A stretch of DNA of 24,550 bases, from the NCBI GenBank assembly GCA_003647095.1, contig QMME01000010.1:1-24550 (forward strand). Direction: 5' to 3'. Below are positions 8,686 through 16,232 of the stretch, piece after piece. Below the pieces are notes generated by a model. That model ran no database searches. It saw only the letters and a program-made list of their open reading frames with translations, and had not been told where the DNA came from. The stretch is from Deltaproteobacteria bacterium. GTDB taxonomy: Bacteria > Myxococcota > B64-G9. The first letter of the stretch is position 1. Each line of letters starts with the position of its first letter. A program made the position numbers and the translations under genes.

Positions 8686-9753
8686 ATGAAGCGTAACGGT
8701 TCAGCGGGTTACCATCGGCAGATGCTGCGCAATTTCAGTAGCTACCGCCAGGAGAAGGAGGCCGGCGGACAGGACCCAAATGGGAAGCTGCGGCGGGCGC
8801 TGGAGCTGATTCATCCCTTCATCACCGCCAAGGACAACCGAGAGCAAGACCAGCCACGATCCCAGGTGATCATTCTCGTAACCACCATATGCAATCAGCA
8901 TTGCCCCTTTTGCCAGGCCCACTGCACCAGCACGGAGCAGGGACCGGAGTTGACACGGTTACTGCAAGCCGCCGAGCGCATCTCCACCATGTTGCCCGGT
9001 GCCAGGGTGATCGTCACCGGGGGAGAGCCAACGTTGCGTGACGATCTACCCCAACTCGTCGAACAGTTGCTCGCCTTGCAGGGAATAGCGGAGTTGGAAA
9101 TCCAGACCAATGCCGTGGCCATCGGCAGGCAGCCGCAACGCCTGCAACTACCACCCCACGAGAAGCTGAGGTTTGTCGTCGGCATGCATGGCTTCACTGA
9201 GAAGGTTTACAACCGCTGTACCGGTAGCAGGGGAATGTTCCAGGATGCCCTATCGGGCACCAGGCACCTGTTACAGCATGGGCATCGTGTGGAACTCAAC
9301 TGTGTCATCAGCACTCTCAACCTGGATCAATTGCAAAGAGGTTTGCCCGACTTGCCGGCTCTCTTCGGCTCTCCCTCCCCGGTACTGCACTTTTCCGTCA
9401 TGGGTATTCCCCATCACTTGGAAGCCTGTCGCTTGCTGGTACGTTTCTCCGATCTCCTGCCCCTGCTGTCGCGGTTGTGGAAGATGGCCAGCGCCCGGGG
9501 AATCGAGTTGCAAGCCACCCTGAGCGCGCACCACATGGCCGTCCCCCCCTGCCTGACCTTGCCCAACGAGCCGCCAGCCGTCGACACCATCCACCTGTAC
9601 GAACACGAGAACTTCTCACCGGGTCTCCGTGACGATGACTGGTGGGTCAAGTGTCCCGCCTGTTCCCGCTGCCGTCTGCAGGACTCCTGCCTCGGCCTGC
9701 CGCATCTCTATGCCGAGCAGTTCGGCTTTGACGAGTTGGTACCTTTACGGTAA
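8686..9753 (+). CDS. Radical SAM protein with SPASM-like C-terminus, first gene of module 2
   Basis: 355 residues. The SAM cluster motif is C69-N-Q-H-C73-P-F-C76, with a further C80, and G112-G-E-P follows. C289 (VPPCLTLP) and the cluster C323/C326-x2-C329-x5-C335 near the end indicate an auxiliary Fe-S cluster. The ending DSCLGLPHLYAEQFGFDEL aligns with GDCLGVPRAYARRFGLGEL in the protein at 3087, so the two are paralogues. This copy lacks the ~100-residue N-terminal segment of the first. ATG 8686 was chosen because of the -10 box just upstream; an in-frame ATG at 8722 is possible. The gene lies 12 bases upstream of D2 and presumably serves the second reductase. The reaction is unknown. Confidence 0.88.
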   Translation: MKRNGSAGYHRQMLRNFSSYRQEKEAGGQDPNGKLRRALELIHPFITAKDNREQDQPRSQVIILVTTICNQHCPFCQAHCTSTEQGPELTRLLQAAERISTMLPGARVIVTGGEPTLRDDLPQLVEQLLALQGIAELEIQTNAVAIGRQPQRLQLPPHEKLRFVVGMHGFTEKVYNRCTGSRGMFQDALSGTRHLLQHGHRVELNCVISTLNLDQLQRGLPDLPALFGSPSPVLHFSVMGIPHHLEACRLLVRFSDLLPLLSRLWKMASARGIELQATLSAHHMAVPPCLTLPNEPPAVDTIHLYEHENFSPGLRDDDWWVKCPACSRCRLQDSCLGLPHLYAEQFGFDELVPLR

Positions 9754-9765
9754 CCTGCCCGACCG

Positions 9766-11610
9766 ATGGCAGACACGAAAAGCTTCTCAGGAGGTCGACG
9801 CAGTATCAGGGCGTTTTCGCGGCTGCTGGGCCTGTCCGGAAGCAAGGCAGCAGGCCGGATACAGCGGGCCAGCTGGCTCGAAGACCACCTGGAACTGCAA
9901 ATCGAGGTTCCCGGCCAGACGCCGGTGACGTTGGTACTTGAACGAAGCTTGGGAAAACAACAAACGCGCCCGTTTCTTTCCACCGGCCTGCTCGATATCT
10001 GGTACCAGGGCGCGGAAATCCCGGAGAGCTTGGCCCAGCACTTGGAAATGCAAATCAAGCGCTGGCCGCGGAACATCGACCACGGGCGGCTGCGAGCAGT
10101 CATCGTGGGGGATCCCGAACGCCGGCCAGTCGAACCGCAGGAGCAACTGCAATCACCGGTCACTGCGGACACCAACGAACCCGGCCGGCAACAAGTCGCC
10201 GAGCGTCCCGCAGACAATACTCCCTCCCACCACTTCGAGGCCGGAACCTGGAACATCACCGACAGCTATGGGGACTTCCTGGGCGTGGAAACACTAGGCT
10301 TGATGCCCTACGAGTCGGTTGAAGCACACAATCCCTTCATCCGCGTCTCCCACTCCGACCTGGAATGCGTAAGTTTCTCGCCGCTGGAGAAGGTTTCCAA
10401 CCTGAACCTGGTGGAGTATCCCTGGATCACCGAACGAACGGAAAACAGCATCAAGGAACAGGAAATATCCTTCTGCACCGACCTCACCGAAACCAGCGTG
10501 ATAATGGGTTGCAACCAGGAAGTCACGGCCCTGCTAGAGCACCTGTTGACCCAGTACCCCCGCCGAACCATAATATTCTCCAATACCTGTCTACCCGCTA
10601 CCACCGCCGAGGATGTCATGTCGGTGGTTGACCGTTTCCGCTCCCGGGCAAAACTCAATATCTCCACGCACAACCGCGCCCTGGTGGATGACACGCCCGA
10701 CATGTTGGAACCGCTGCTGGTTGAACGCCGGTTGCGGGCCCAGGCCAGGACCGGCCAGCGGGAGAAAACCGCCGTCAACCTCGTGGGATTTTCCCGCGAC
10801 GAGGCCCTGGAGGAGTTGCGCCTGCTGCTGGCAGACATGGGGATAACGGTCAACAGTGTCATCCTGCCTGCCGTCAACGAGCAGGATATCGACGTATTTC
10901 CGCGTGCCAGCCTGAACGTCTTCTGGAAGGTATCGCCCTCCTGGAAGTATTTCCGGCAACAACTGGAACGGGGTTCCGACATCCCCTCCATCCACCCCCC
11001 GGGACCTTACGGGGTGGCAGGTACCACCCACTGGCTCGAGGCCATAGCCACGGCCCTGGAACTGTCGGTGGACGTAGACAAGGTGGTACGAAAACACCTT
11101 GCTCCCCGCCGCCGGCTTTGGGAACAGTTACAACAGCAAGCCTCGACGTTGACGGTTGGACTGGTCATCAGGCCGGTCGACATCCCTTTTCTCGAGGACC
11201 CGGTATGGACGGCGGGGATACCACTGCTGCCCTTGCTGGAAGAACTGGGTTTTACGATCACCATCCTCATGCAGACCGGAGCGAGTGGCGGCGAGGGCAT
11301 GCGACAACGAGTCCTAGATTTGCTTTCCCGGCCTCATGCCTGCCTGCTGGATAGTTTCGACGATCTGGACTCCCTGCGCCTCCTGCTCGCAGCCAGTCCG
11401 GCCCGGGCCTTCCTTTCCAACTTCGTCTTCGACTGGAGGTTGAGCGAGGCGGGCAAGAATCGTTTCTCCTTCAGCCACTTCCACAAGGGAATCTCCGGTG
11501 CCATCGACACCCTGCAGGGGCTGCTGGCCATCTGCCGACTGGAGTTTTTCAACCGTTATGCCCGGGTATTCAGGAGAACCAGCCTGGGACTGCGGCCACG
11601 GGAGGAATGA
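9766..11610 (+). CDS. Nitrogenase component 1-like subunit D2 with N-terminal extension
   Basis: 614 residues, a full-length paralogue of D1. The N-terminal segment (about W37-G82, ending DIWYQG) matches the D1 extension. A linker rich in Pro, Gln and Glu follows, then the component-1 core from about residue 185. C201 (SDLEC) and C275 (SNTC-LPATTAED) match the two conserved cysteines of D1. This copy has extra cysteines in SFCTDLTETSVIMGC that D1 lacks; SFC corresponds to MIT in D1. The C-terminal FDWR, GKN and SHFHKG (H571, H573) match D1. It lies 12 bases after the radical SAM stop and 1 base before the H2 start. No Shine-Dalgarno is seen; TAACCT lies 9 bases before the ATG but overlaps the preceding stop. 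It could be a second catalytic subunit or a NifE-like scaffold; the sequence does not decide. Confidence 0.85.
   Translation: MADTKSFSGGRRSIRAFSRLLGLSGSKAAGRIQRASWLEDHLELQIEVPGQTPVTLVLERSLGKQQTRPFLSTGLLDIWYQGAEIPESLAQHLEMQIKRWPRNIDHGRLRAVIVGDPERRPVEPQEQLQSPVTADTNEPGRQQVAERPADNTPSHHFEAGTWNITDSYGDFLGVETLGLMPYESVEAHNPFIRVSHSDLECVSFSPLEKVSNLNLVEYPWITERTENSIKEQEISFCTDLTETSVIMGCNQEVTALLEHLLTQYPRRTIIFSNTCLPATTAEDVMSVVDRFRSRAKLNISTHNRALVDDTPDMLEPLLVERRLRAQARTGQREKTAVNLVGFSRDEALEELRLLLADMGITVNSVILPAVNEQDIDVFPRASLNVFWKVSPSWKYFRQQLERGSDIPSIHPPGPYGVAGTTHWLEAIATALELSVDVDKVVRKHLAPRRRLWEQLQQQASTLTVGLVIRPVDIPFLEDPVWTAGIPLLPLLEELGFTITILMQTGASGGEGMRQRVLDLLSRPHACLLDSFDDLDSLRLLLAASPARAFLSNFVFDWRLSEAGKNRFSFSHFHKGISGAIDTLQGLLAICRLEFFNRYARVFRRTSLGLRPREE
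11601..11605 (+). promoter_or_regulatory. Ribosome binding site of H2
   Basis: GGAGG lies 6 bases before GTG 11612 and overlaps the end of D2. It fixes the H2 start inside a longer open frame. Confidence 0.75.
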
Positions 11611-11611
11611 G

Positions 11612-12448
11612 GTGAAACCAACAGCAGAGGCCCTTGCCGTCTACGGCAAGGGAGGCATTGGCAAGTCGGTGGTAGCCACCAATCTCAGCGCTTGTTTCGC
11701 TGTTCGGGACTTGAAAGTTCTGCACGTCGGCTGCGATCCCAAGCATGATTCCGCGCTACGGCTGGCCGTTCCCGAACGGTCGGTGCGGCTGGTGCTCGAC
11801 CTGCTGGGCGACCGGTCCCGGGGGCTGCGCGGCCGGGATGTCATCACCCGGGGCCGGCTGGGCATCGATCTTTGCGAATCAGGAGGACCCGAGCCGGGTG
11901 TAGGATGCGCCGGGCGGGGAGTGGCCCGCACCCTGGAGTTCCTGAAGGAAGAAAACGTCTTTGGCGGCTACGATGTCACCGTCTTCGACGTACTGGGTGA
12001 CGTCGTCTGCGGCGGCTTCGCGGCCCCCCTGCGGGCCGGTTTCGCCCGAAAGGTTCTCATCGTCACCTCGGAAGAACCGATGTCCATCTATGCCGCCAAC
12101 AACATCGCCCGGGCTGTCAGAACCTACCAGGAAAACGGGGTGGTCCTGGCCGGTCTGGTGGGCAACCTGCGCCGTAACGACGACGATGCCGTCGAGTTGC
12201 TACAGGTCTTCGCCGCGGCCCTGGGAACCCGGCTCCTGGTCTGCCTGCAGCGCGACGAATCCATCCAGCAGGCGGAACGGGCCCTGCTCACACTGGTGGA
12301 ACATGCACCCGAGTCACCCCTGGCCGCCGACTTGAAGAAGCTGGCAGACGAAATCCTGGCACTGGATCCGGACCAAGTGCCGCCGCCTCGCCCCCTGCAA
12401 GATGATGAGATCCTGCGCTTCATTGCCGGGATGGAGGCCCGGTCTTGA
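11612..12448 (+). CDS. Nitrogenase iron protein-like reductase, copy 2 (H2)
   Basis: 278 residues from a GTG one base after the D2 stop. Walker A is YGKGGIGKS (Y11-S19) and the switch region is CDPKHDS. Cluster cysteines are C99 in ESGGPEPGVGCAGRGV, identical to NifH over this stretch, and C133 in DVLGDVVCGGFA. The segment EEPMSIYAANNIARAV is very close to H1. The C-terminal ~70 residues differ more from H1, as expected if each H docks to its own D/K. H2 sits between D2 and K2, unlike the H-D-K order of module 1. An ATP-dependent electron donor role is well supported by the family. It overlaps K2 by 4 bases. Confidence 0.95.
   Translation: MKPTAEALAVYGKGGIGKSVVATNLSACFAVRDLKVLHVGCDPKHDSALRLAVPERSVRLVLDLLGDRSRGLRGRDVITRGRLGIDLCESGGPEPGVGCAGRGVARTLEFLKEENVFGGYDVTVFDVLGDVVCGGFAAPLRAGFARKVLIVTSEEPMSIYAANNIARAVRTYQENGVVLAGLVGNLRRNDDDAVELLQVFAAALGTRLLVCLQRDESIQQAERALLTLVEHAPESPLAADLKKLADEILALDPDQVPPPRPLQDDEILRFIAGMEARS
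12433..12437 (+). promoter_or_regulatory. Ribosome binding site of K2
   Basis: GGAGG lies 7 bases before TTG 12445. The TTG overlaps the H2 stop (TTGA), giving translational coupling with a rare start codon. Confidence 0.65.
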
Positions 12449-13764
12449 TACAGCAGCAATCCGAAACCGAGCGGGATTTTACCGCCCGCTACGTCATCTC
12501 CTACTCGGTGGGAGTATACCTGGCGGTGAACGTCATCCGCGACGCCTTCCTGGTAGTCGATGGCCCCGACTGTGCCTACAACCGCACCCAGTACATACAA
12601 GGCAACCACGACTACCTTTCCGACCTAACATCGGTCTCCGGCTCCCACCGCGTGGTCAATACCGCTCTGGACCCCAATCGCGTGCTGCTGAACCGTGAGG
12701 AGGAAATTCGCAACCTGCTGCTGGAAATCGGCCGGCAACCAGAGGTGGGAGCGGTACTGTTGACCGCCCTACCCCTGGCGGCGGTCCTCAGCATCGACTA
12801 CCAGCGACTGTGCAGCAGTGCTGCCGACGATTGTGGTAAGCCCGTCCTGCACGTTCCCGGCAAGTCCCTCTCCGAGGATTGGCTGGGAGGTTTCAAGCGG
12901 GTACTGGAGGTTCTGGCCGAGAACGTCTCCCTGAAGGATGCCCAGCCACATCCGAACCGGGTCGCCCTGATAGGCTTGCCCTTCGATCGCAACGAAGAAG
13001 ACTGCCGGGGCGACGTACGCGAGTTGAAGCGCCTGCTCGCCGCGCTGGGCTTGGAACTGGTTGCGGCCTGGCCCAGTGGCGGGGACTTCTCGGAACTGTC
13101 ACGAGTCAGCCAAGCGGGAACCATTATTTCACTCCCCTATGGCCGCCGGGCCGCCAGCATCCTGGCCCGGCGCCTGGATGTACGCTTGCTGGAGTTGGAA
13201 CTACCCTTCGGCTTGCCGGCCTGTGAGCGTTGGCTGCGGCAACTGGGACGGGCCTACGGCCGTGAAGAACAGGCAGAGGCGGTCATTGCCGCCGAACAGC
13301 GGGCCACCTTGCCGGCCCTGGAGTGGGTGGTACCGTTCCTGTTCCAGGGCAAGCGTTTCGGCTACATCGGTGATCCCCATTTTTTGAACGGATTCCTGGA
13401 AACTATAGATCTCTTCGGCGGCACCACCAGGTTCGCCGTGGTGACCACCTTCGCTTACCACCTGCAAGAAGACGATCGCGATAATCAAGTAGAGAGACTG
13501 CTGGTCGAACCTACCATGAAACAGCTAATCGCCTTTCTTTCCGAGAATCTGGCCCCGGGAAAGATCGACTGCCTGGTGAGCAACAGCTCCTGCCTGGAGG
13601 CCGTGGATCCCCGAGCCCAGGCCGTCGTCGAGTTCGGCTTTCCCTCCAACAACGTGCATGCCCTCTACGATCGCCCGCGCCTGGGTTTCCGTGGGGCACT
13701 GGCCTTCAGCGACACCCTGGCCAACCAACTGCGCCAGTTCCTGGCCCTGCGACGAAGCCGATAA
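12445..13764 (+). CDS. Nitrogenase component 1-like subunit K2
   Basis: 439 residues, a paralogue of K1. VVDGPDC carries C43, and TQYIQGNHDYLSDLTSVSG follows, almost identical to K1. The second usual cysteine site reads TALPLAAVLSIDY, so the cysteine is missing here too. The C-terminus has FGFPS, then HALYDRPRLGFRG. The TTG start overlaps the H2 stop and has a good ribosome binding site. It lacks ~15 N-terminal residues found in K1. The gene ends 6 bases from the convergent double radical SAM gene with no obvious terminator between. It probably pairs with D2; whether the D2/K2 pair is catalytic or an assembly scaffold is open. Confidence 0.87.
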   Translation: MIQQQSETERDFTARYVISYSVGVYLAVNVIRDAFLVVDGPDCAYNRTQYIQGNHDYLSDLTSVSGSHRVVNTALDPNRVLLNREEEIRNLLLEIGRQPEVGAVLLTALPLAAVLSIDYQRLCSSAADDCGKPVLHVPGKSLSEDWLGGFKRVLEVLAENVSLKDAQPHPNRVALIGLPFDRNEEDCRGDVRELKRLLAALGLELVAAWPSGGDFSELSRVSQAGTIISLPYGRRAASILARRLDVRLLELELPFGLPACERWLRQLGRAYGREEQAEAVIAAEQRATLPALEWVVPFLFQGKRFGYIGDPHFLNGFLETIDLFGGTTRFAVVTTFAYHLQEDDRDNQVERLLVEPTMKQLIAFLSENLAPGKIDCLVSNSSCLEAVDPRAQAVVEFGFPSNNVHALYDRPRLGFRGALAFSDTLANQLRQFLALRRSR

Positions 13765-13770
13765 ACCCGC

Positions 13771-16173
13771 TCAACTCAGGGGCTCGAATTCCTCTCCACC
13801 GAACAACTCCAGGTAGAACGGATATATTCCGGGACACTGATGACCCAACGAACATTCCCGGTAGCGGGGGCAACGCGACCGCCGCTTGAGGTCGGCGCCA
13901 CGGGTCTTGTCTCCCTGCTCCCGCAGGTTTTCCCGGTAGCTTTTCACTTCCACGCTGTTGGCGTCGTCACCGGGAGCGGCATCGTCGGCCAGCCAGGGAC
14001 GGCTGTCGGGGATGGCCCGCAACAACAGGCAATGGGGAACGCCACGACTCACCAGGCCTATCAGTGTTCTGAAGTCGTCCTGGTTGAAGAGCTTCCGTGC
14101 GGCGGCCACGGCTTCGACCATCTCCGTAAGGGGAAAGGCCACCGGGCGATAGCGCTGGGGATCGGGCACCGAGGGCGCAGCCACGATGACGGAGTTGAGA
14201 GATCCGAAAGGGCTGGCAGGGGCGAAACGGAAGGTCTCGGCAACCAGACGGTGGTTGCCGCGGGCCACCACCATGTGGCTGGCAATTGTCGAAAAACCCA
14301 GCCGGCGCAGGTTGGCCAGCCCCTGCAGCGTCTGCTCAAATGCTCCCCGCCGGCCGGCGATGGCGTCGTGGGTACGAGCGTCGGGGCCGAACAGGGGCAC
14401 ATCCAGGGCGGTCATGCCGGCGGCCAGCAAGCGGCGGGCAAATTGTTCATCGCTCAGGGGCCCGGCATGGGACCAGATCTCGATCTCGCCGAATCCCAGC
14501 CGGCGAGCCTGTTCGAGCACTTCGATAATGTCGGGGTGCTCGAGAGGCTCGATGGCCGCCAGGCGCAAGCGCCGGCGCCCCTGCAGCTGCAACTGCTCGA
14601 GGGTACGCTTGATGGTCGATAGCGGATCCACCTTCCAGGGAGCACGGTTACTCTCGGCGATAATGCCGGTAGTGCAAAAGGTGCAGCCGTTGCTGCAGCG
14701 GGTACGAACAACCATTGTGGCCAGGCCATTGTCGCCCAGGGCCACGTCGCACAATCTGTCGCCCTCCTCCCGGCCCAGAGGTCGGGCCAGGGAAAAACCG
14801 TACCGGCGCACGTGATTTACCGGAAATCCCGGACAGTCCCGGCGATAGGCGCAACCGCGACAGCGCAGGGAATGGACACGGTAGCCGTGCAGGATGAAAT
14901 CATCGACCAGCGCCGGCAGATCCTCGCCACCCTGCTCCGATCGCTCCCGCCACCAGCGACCACGGGTGACAACCCGTTCAGCGTCGGGCAGTACACAGCG
15001 GGGGATGTCGATGAGAGTAACGCCGGCACCGTGCAGGGGGCGCAGGGCGGCAACGGGATCGACCGCCTCCTGTTCCATCTCCTGCAGGGTAAGGAACGTT
15101 TCCAGGGAAAAGGCGAAATCCAGCGGGCGCGAGCGGATGAGAGCAACGTTGTCTTTCACCCAGGCGGCCGTCTGCTGGTTGAGCAGGATCTCCAGCTCAC
15201 CTCCCCCCTCGAGGTATTCCTCTATCTGGGCGGGAGTCCGTGCTTGCCGAGCGGTGCCCGTGGCAGCGCCGCCTGGCCCCGGGCCGGCGGCCAAGTATGC
15301 TTCCAGCGCTGCGCAGAACTGCTGCAGAAAACAAAAGCGGCATCTTTCCGGTTCCCGGCAGGGTAAAGGTCTCCCCTCTGTCAGCCAGTTCGTCAGTTCC
15401 TGGCTCCGACCCCGTACCTCGTCGTGGAGCTTGTGCGGATCCTGGATTAGATCTTCGAATCCCTCCAGTAGCTGGGCCGGCAGGCGGTTGGTCCACACCG
15501 TGGCCCCGGCCCGGCGCGCCAGGGCGATGGCATCAAGCAAGGGCTTCGAGCGGGCATCCTGGGGCCAGAGCATGTGACGGCGATTCTCCCAGGCGCGGCC
15601 GAAAGGAACCGGCCAGAGCAGGTCAAACTCGTTGATGCCGTGCTCCAGGAAAAACTCGATGATGTGCGGCAGCGCCTCGAGATTGAGGGGGGTGCAAACC
15701 ACGTCTACGTTAACCACCACGCCGGCCCGCTGCAGGTTGTCCATCCCCTGCATGCTCTGGGCAAAGGCACCTTCCACGCCCACCAGGTGGTCGTGCAGGC
15801 GCGCCTCGTGCCCATGCATGGAGAAGGTGACTTCATCGAGACCGTTTTCCCGGGCTCGCTGAGAGAACTTGTGGTAGGCGAACATCCGGCCGTTGGTAAT
15901 GGTTTGTATCCACTCGTAACCCTGTTTCTTGCCGAAAGCCACCAGCTCCAGGTAGTGGCGGTGGATGGTGGGCTCGCCGCCGGAGAGAATGAGCCGAGTG
16001 GCACCTCTCTGGCGCCCGGCGACAATCTCCGCACGCACTTGTTCCGGCGCCACCGTGGTGCCGTCCTGCACCTCGGCATCCAGGCAGAACAGGCAGCGAT
16101 TGTTGCAAGCCTTGGTCAGCCGCACCCAGCAACGCCGCTCCTGGGCGGCCCATTCACGCTCCCGAGCGTCCAT
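13771..16173 (-). CDS. Double radical SAM protein with SPASM-like clusters
   Basis: 800 residues with two radical SAM halves. Half 1 has C23-N-N-R-C27-L-F-C30 and SGGEPT (64-69), then C272, C278-x2-C281-x5-C287. A middle part has C438-x2-C441-x5-C447. Half 2 has C493-S-N-G-C497-T-F-C500, but the GGEP site reads AAIEPLEHP, so SAM binding may be altered. The last 40 residues have C-x5-C-x5-C. Up to five or six Fe-S clusters are possible. The ATG at 16173 is preceded by an extended -10 box 8 bases away and no Shine-Dalgarno. It runs toward K2 (6-base gap) and lies 59 bases after the membrane gene at 16233. Two radical SAM domains in one chain suggest two successive chemical steps or one active and one structural domain. 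The substrate is unknown. Confidence 0.9.
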   Translation of the reverse strand: MDAREREWAAQERRCWVRLTKACNNRCLFCLDAEVQDGTTVAPEQVRAEIVAGRQRGATRLILSGGEPTIHRHYLELVAFGKKQGYEWIQTITNGRMFAYHKFSQRARENGLDEVTFSMHGHEARLHDHLVGVEGAFAQSMQGMDNLQRAGVVVNVDVVCTPLNLEALPHIIEFFLEHGINEFDLLWPVPFGRAWENRRHMLWPQDARSKPLLDAIALARRAGATVWTNRLPAQLLEGFEDLIQDPHKLHDEVRGRSQELTNWLTEGRPLPCREPERCRFCFLQQFCAALEAYLAAGPGPGGAATGTARQARTPAQIEEYLEGGGELEILLNQQTAAWVKDNVALIRSRPLDFAFSLETFLTLQEMEQEAVDPVAALRPLHGAGVTLIDIPRCVLPDAERVVTRGRWWRERSEQGGEDLPALVDDFILHGYRVHSLRCRGCAYRRDCPGFPVNHVRRYGFSLARPLGREEGDRLCDVALGDNGLATMVVRTRCSNGCTFCTTGIIAESNRAPWKVDPLSTIKRTLEQLQLQGRRRLRLAAIEPLEHPDIIEVLEQARRLGFGEIEIWSHAGPLSDEQFARRLLAAGMTALDVPLFGPDARTHDAIAGRRGAFEQTLQGLANLRRLGFSTIASHMVVARGNHRLVAETFRFAPASPFGSLNSVIVAAPSVPDPQRYRPVAFPLTEMVEAVAAARKLFNQDDFRTLIGLVSRGVPHCLLLRAIPDSRPWLADDAAPGDDANSVEVKSYRENLREQGDKTRGADLKRRSRCPRYRECSLGHQCPGIYPFYLELFGGEEFEPLS

Positions 16174-16181
16174 GGCAGGTC

Positions 16182-16192
16182 AAGCTAGCACA
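16182..16192 (-). promoter_or_regulatory. Extended -10 box of the double radical SAM gene
   Basis: On the minus strand TGTGCTAGCTT (TGC plus TAGCTT) ends 8 bases before ATG 16173. The same TGTGCTA stretch occurs before the genes at 18513 and 23276. The -10 match is only moderate and no -35 is clear. Confidence 0.4.
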
Positions 16193-16232
16193 ACCAGGTT
16201 TGGCGATCCACCGTGAGGTGCCGTTACGATTT

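Noticed and set aside
4509..13764. True nitrogen-fixing nitrogenase
   Set aside because: D and K lack most P-cluster cysteines, D has a long foreign N-terminus, and no nifB/E/N/V or other nif gene is present in the window.
4509..13764. Protochlorophyllide/chlorophyllide reductase (bchLNB, bchXYZ) or F430 enzyme CfbCD
   Set aside because: H motifs are NifH-like rather than GTGCGGY, D subunits are much longer, no pigment or F430 genes are nearby, and CfbD works as a single-gene component.
13840..14622. Plus-strand open frame within the double radical SAM gene
   Set aside because: Shadow of the minus-strand 800-residue protein, which has strong motifs on that stretch.
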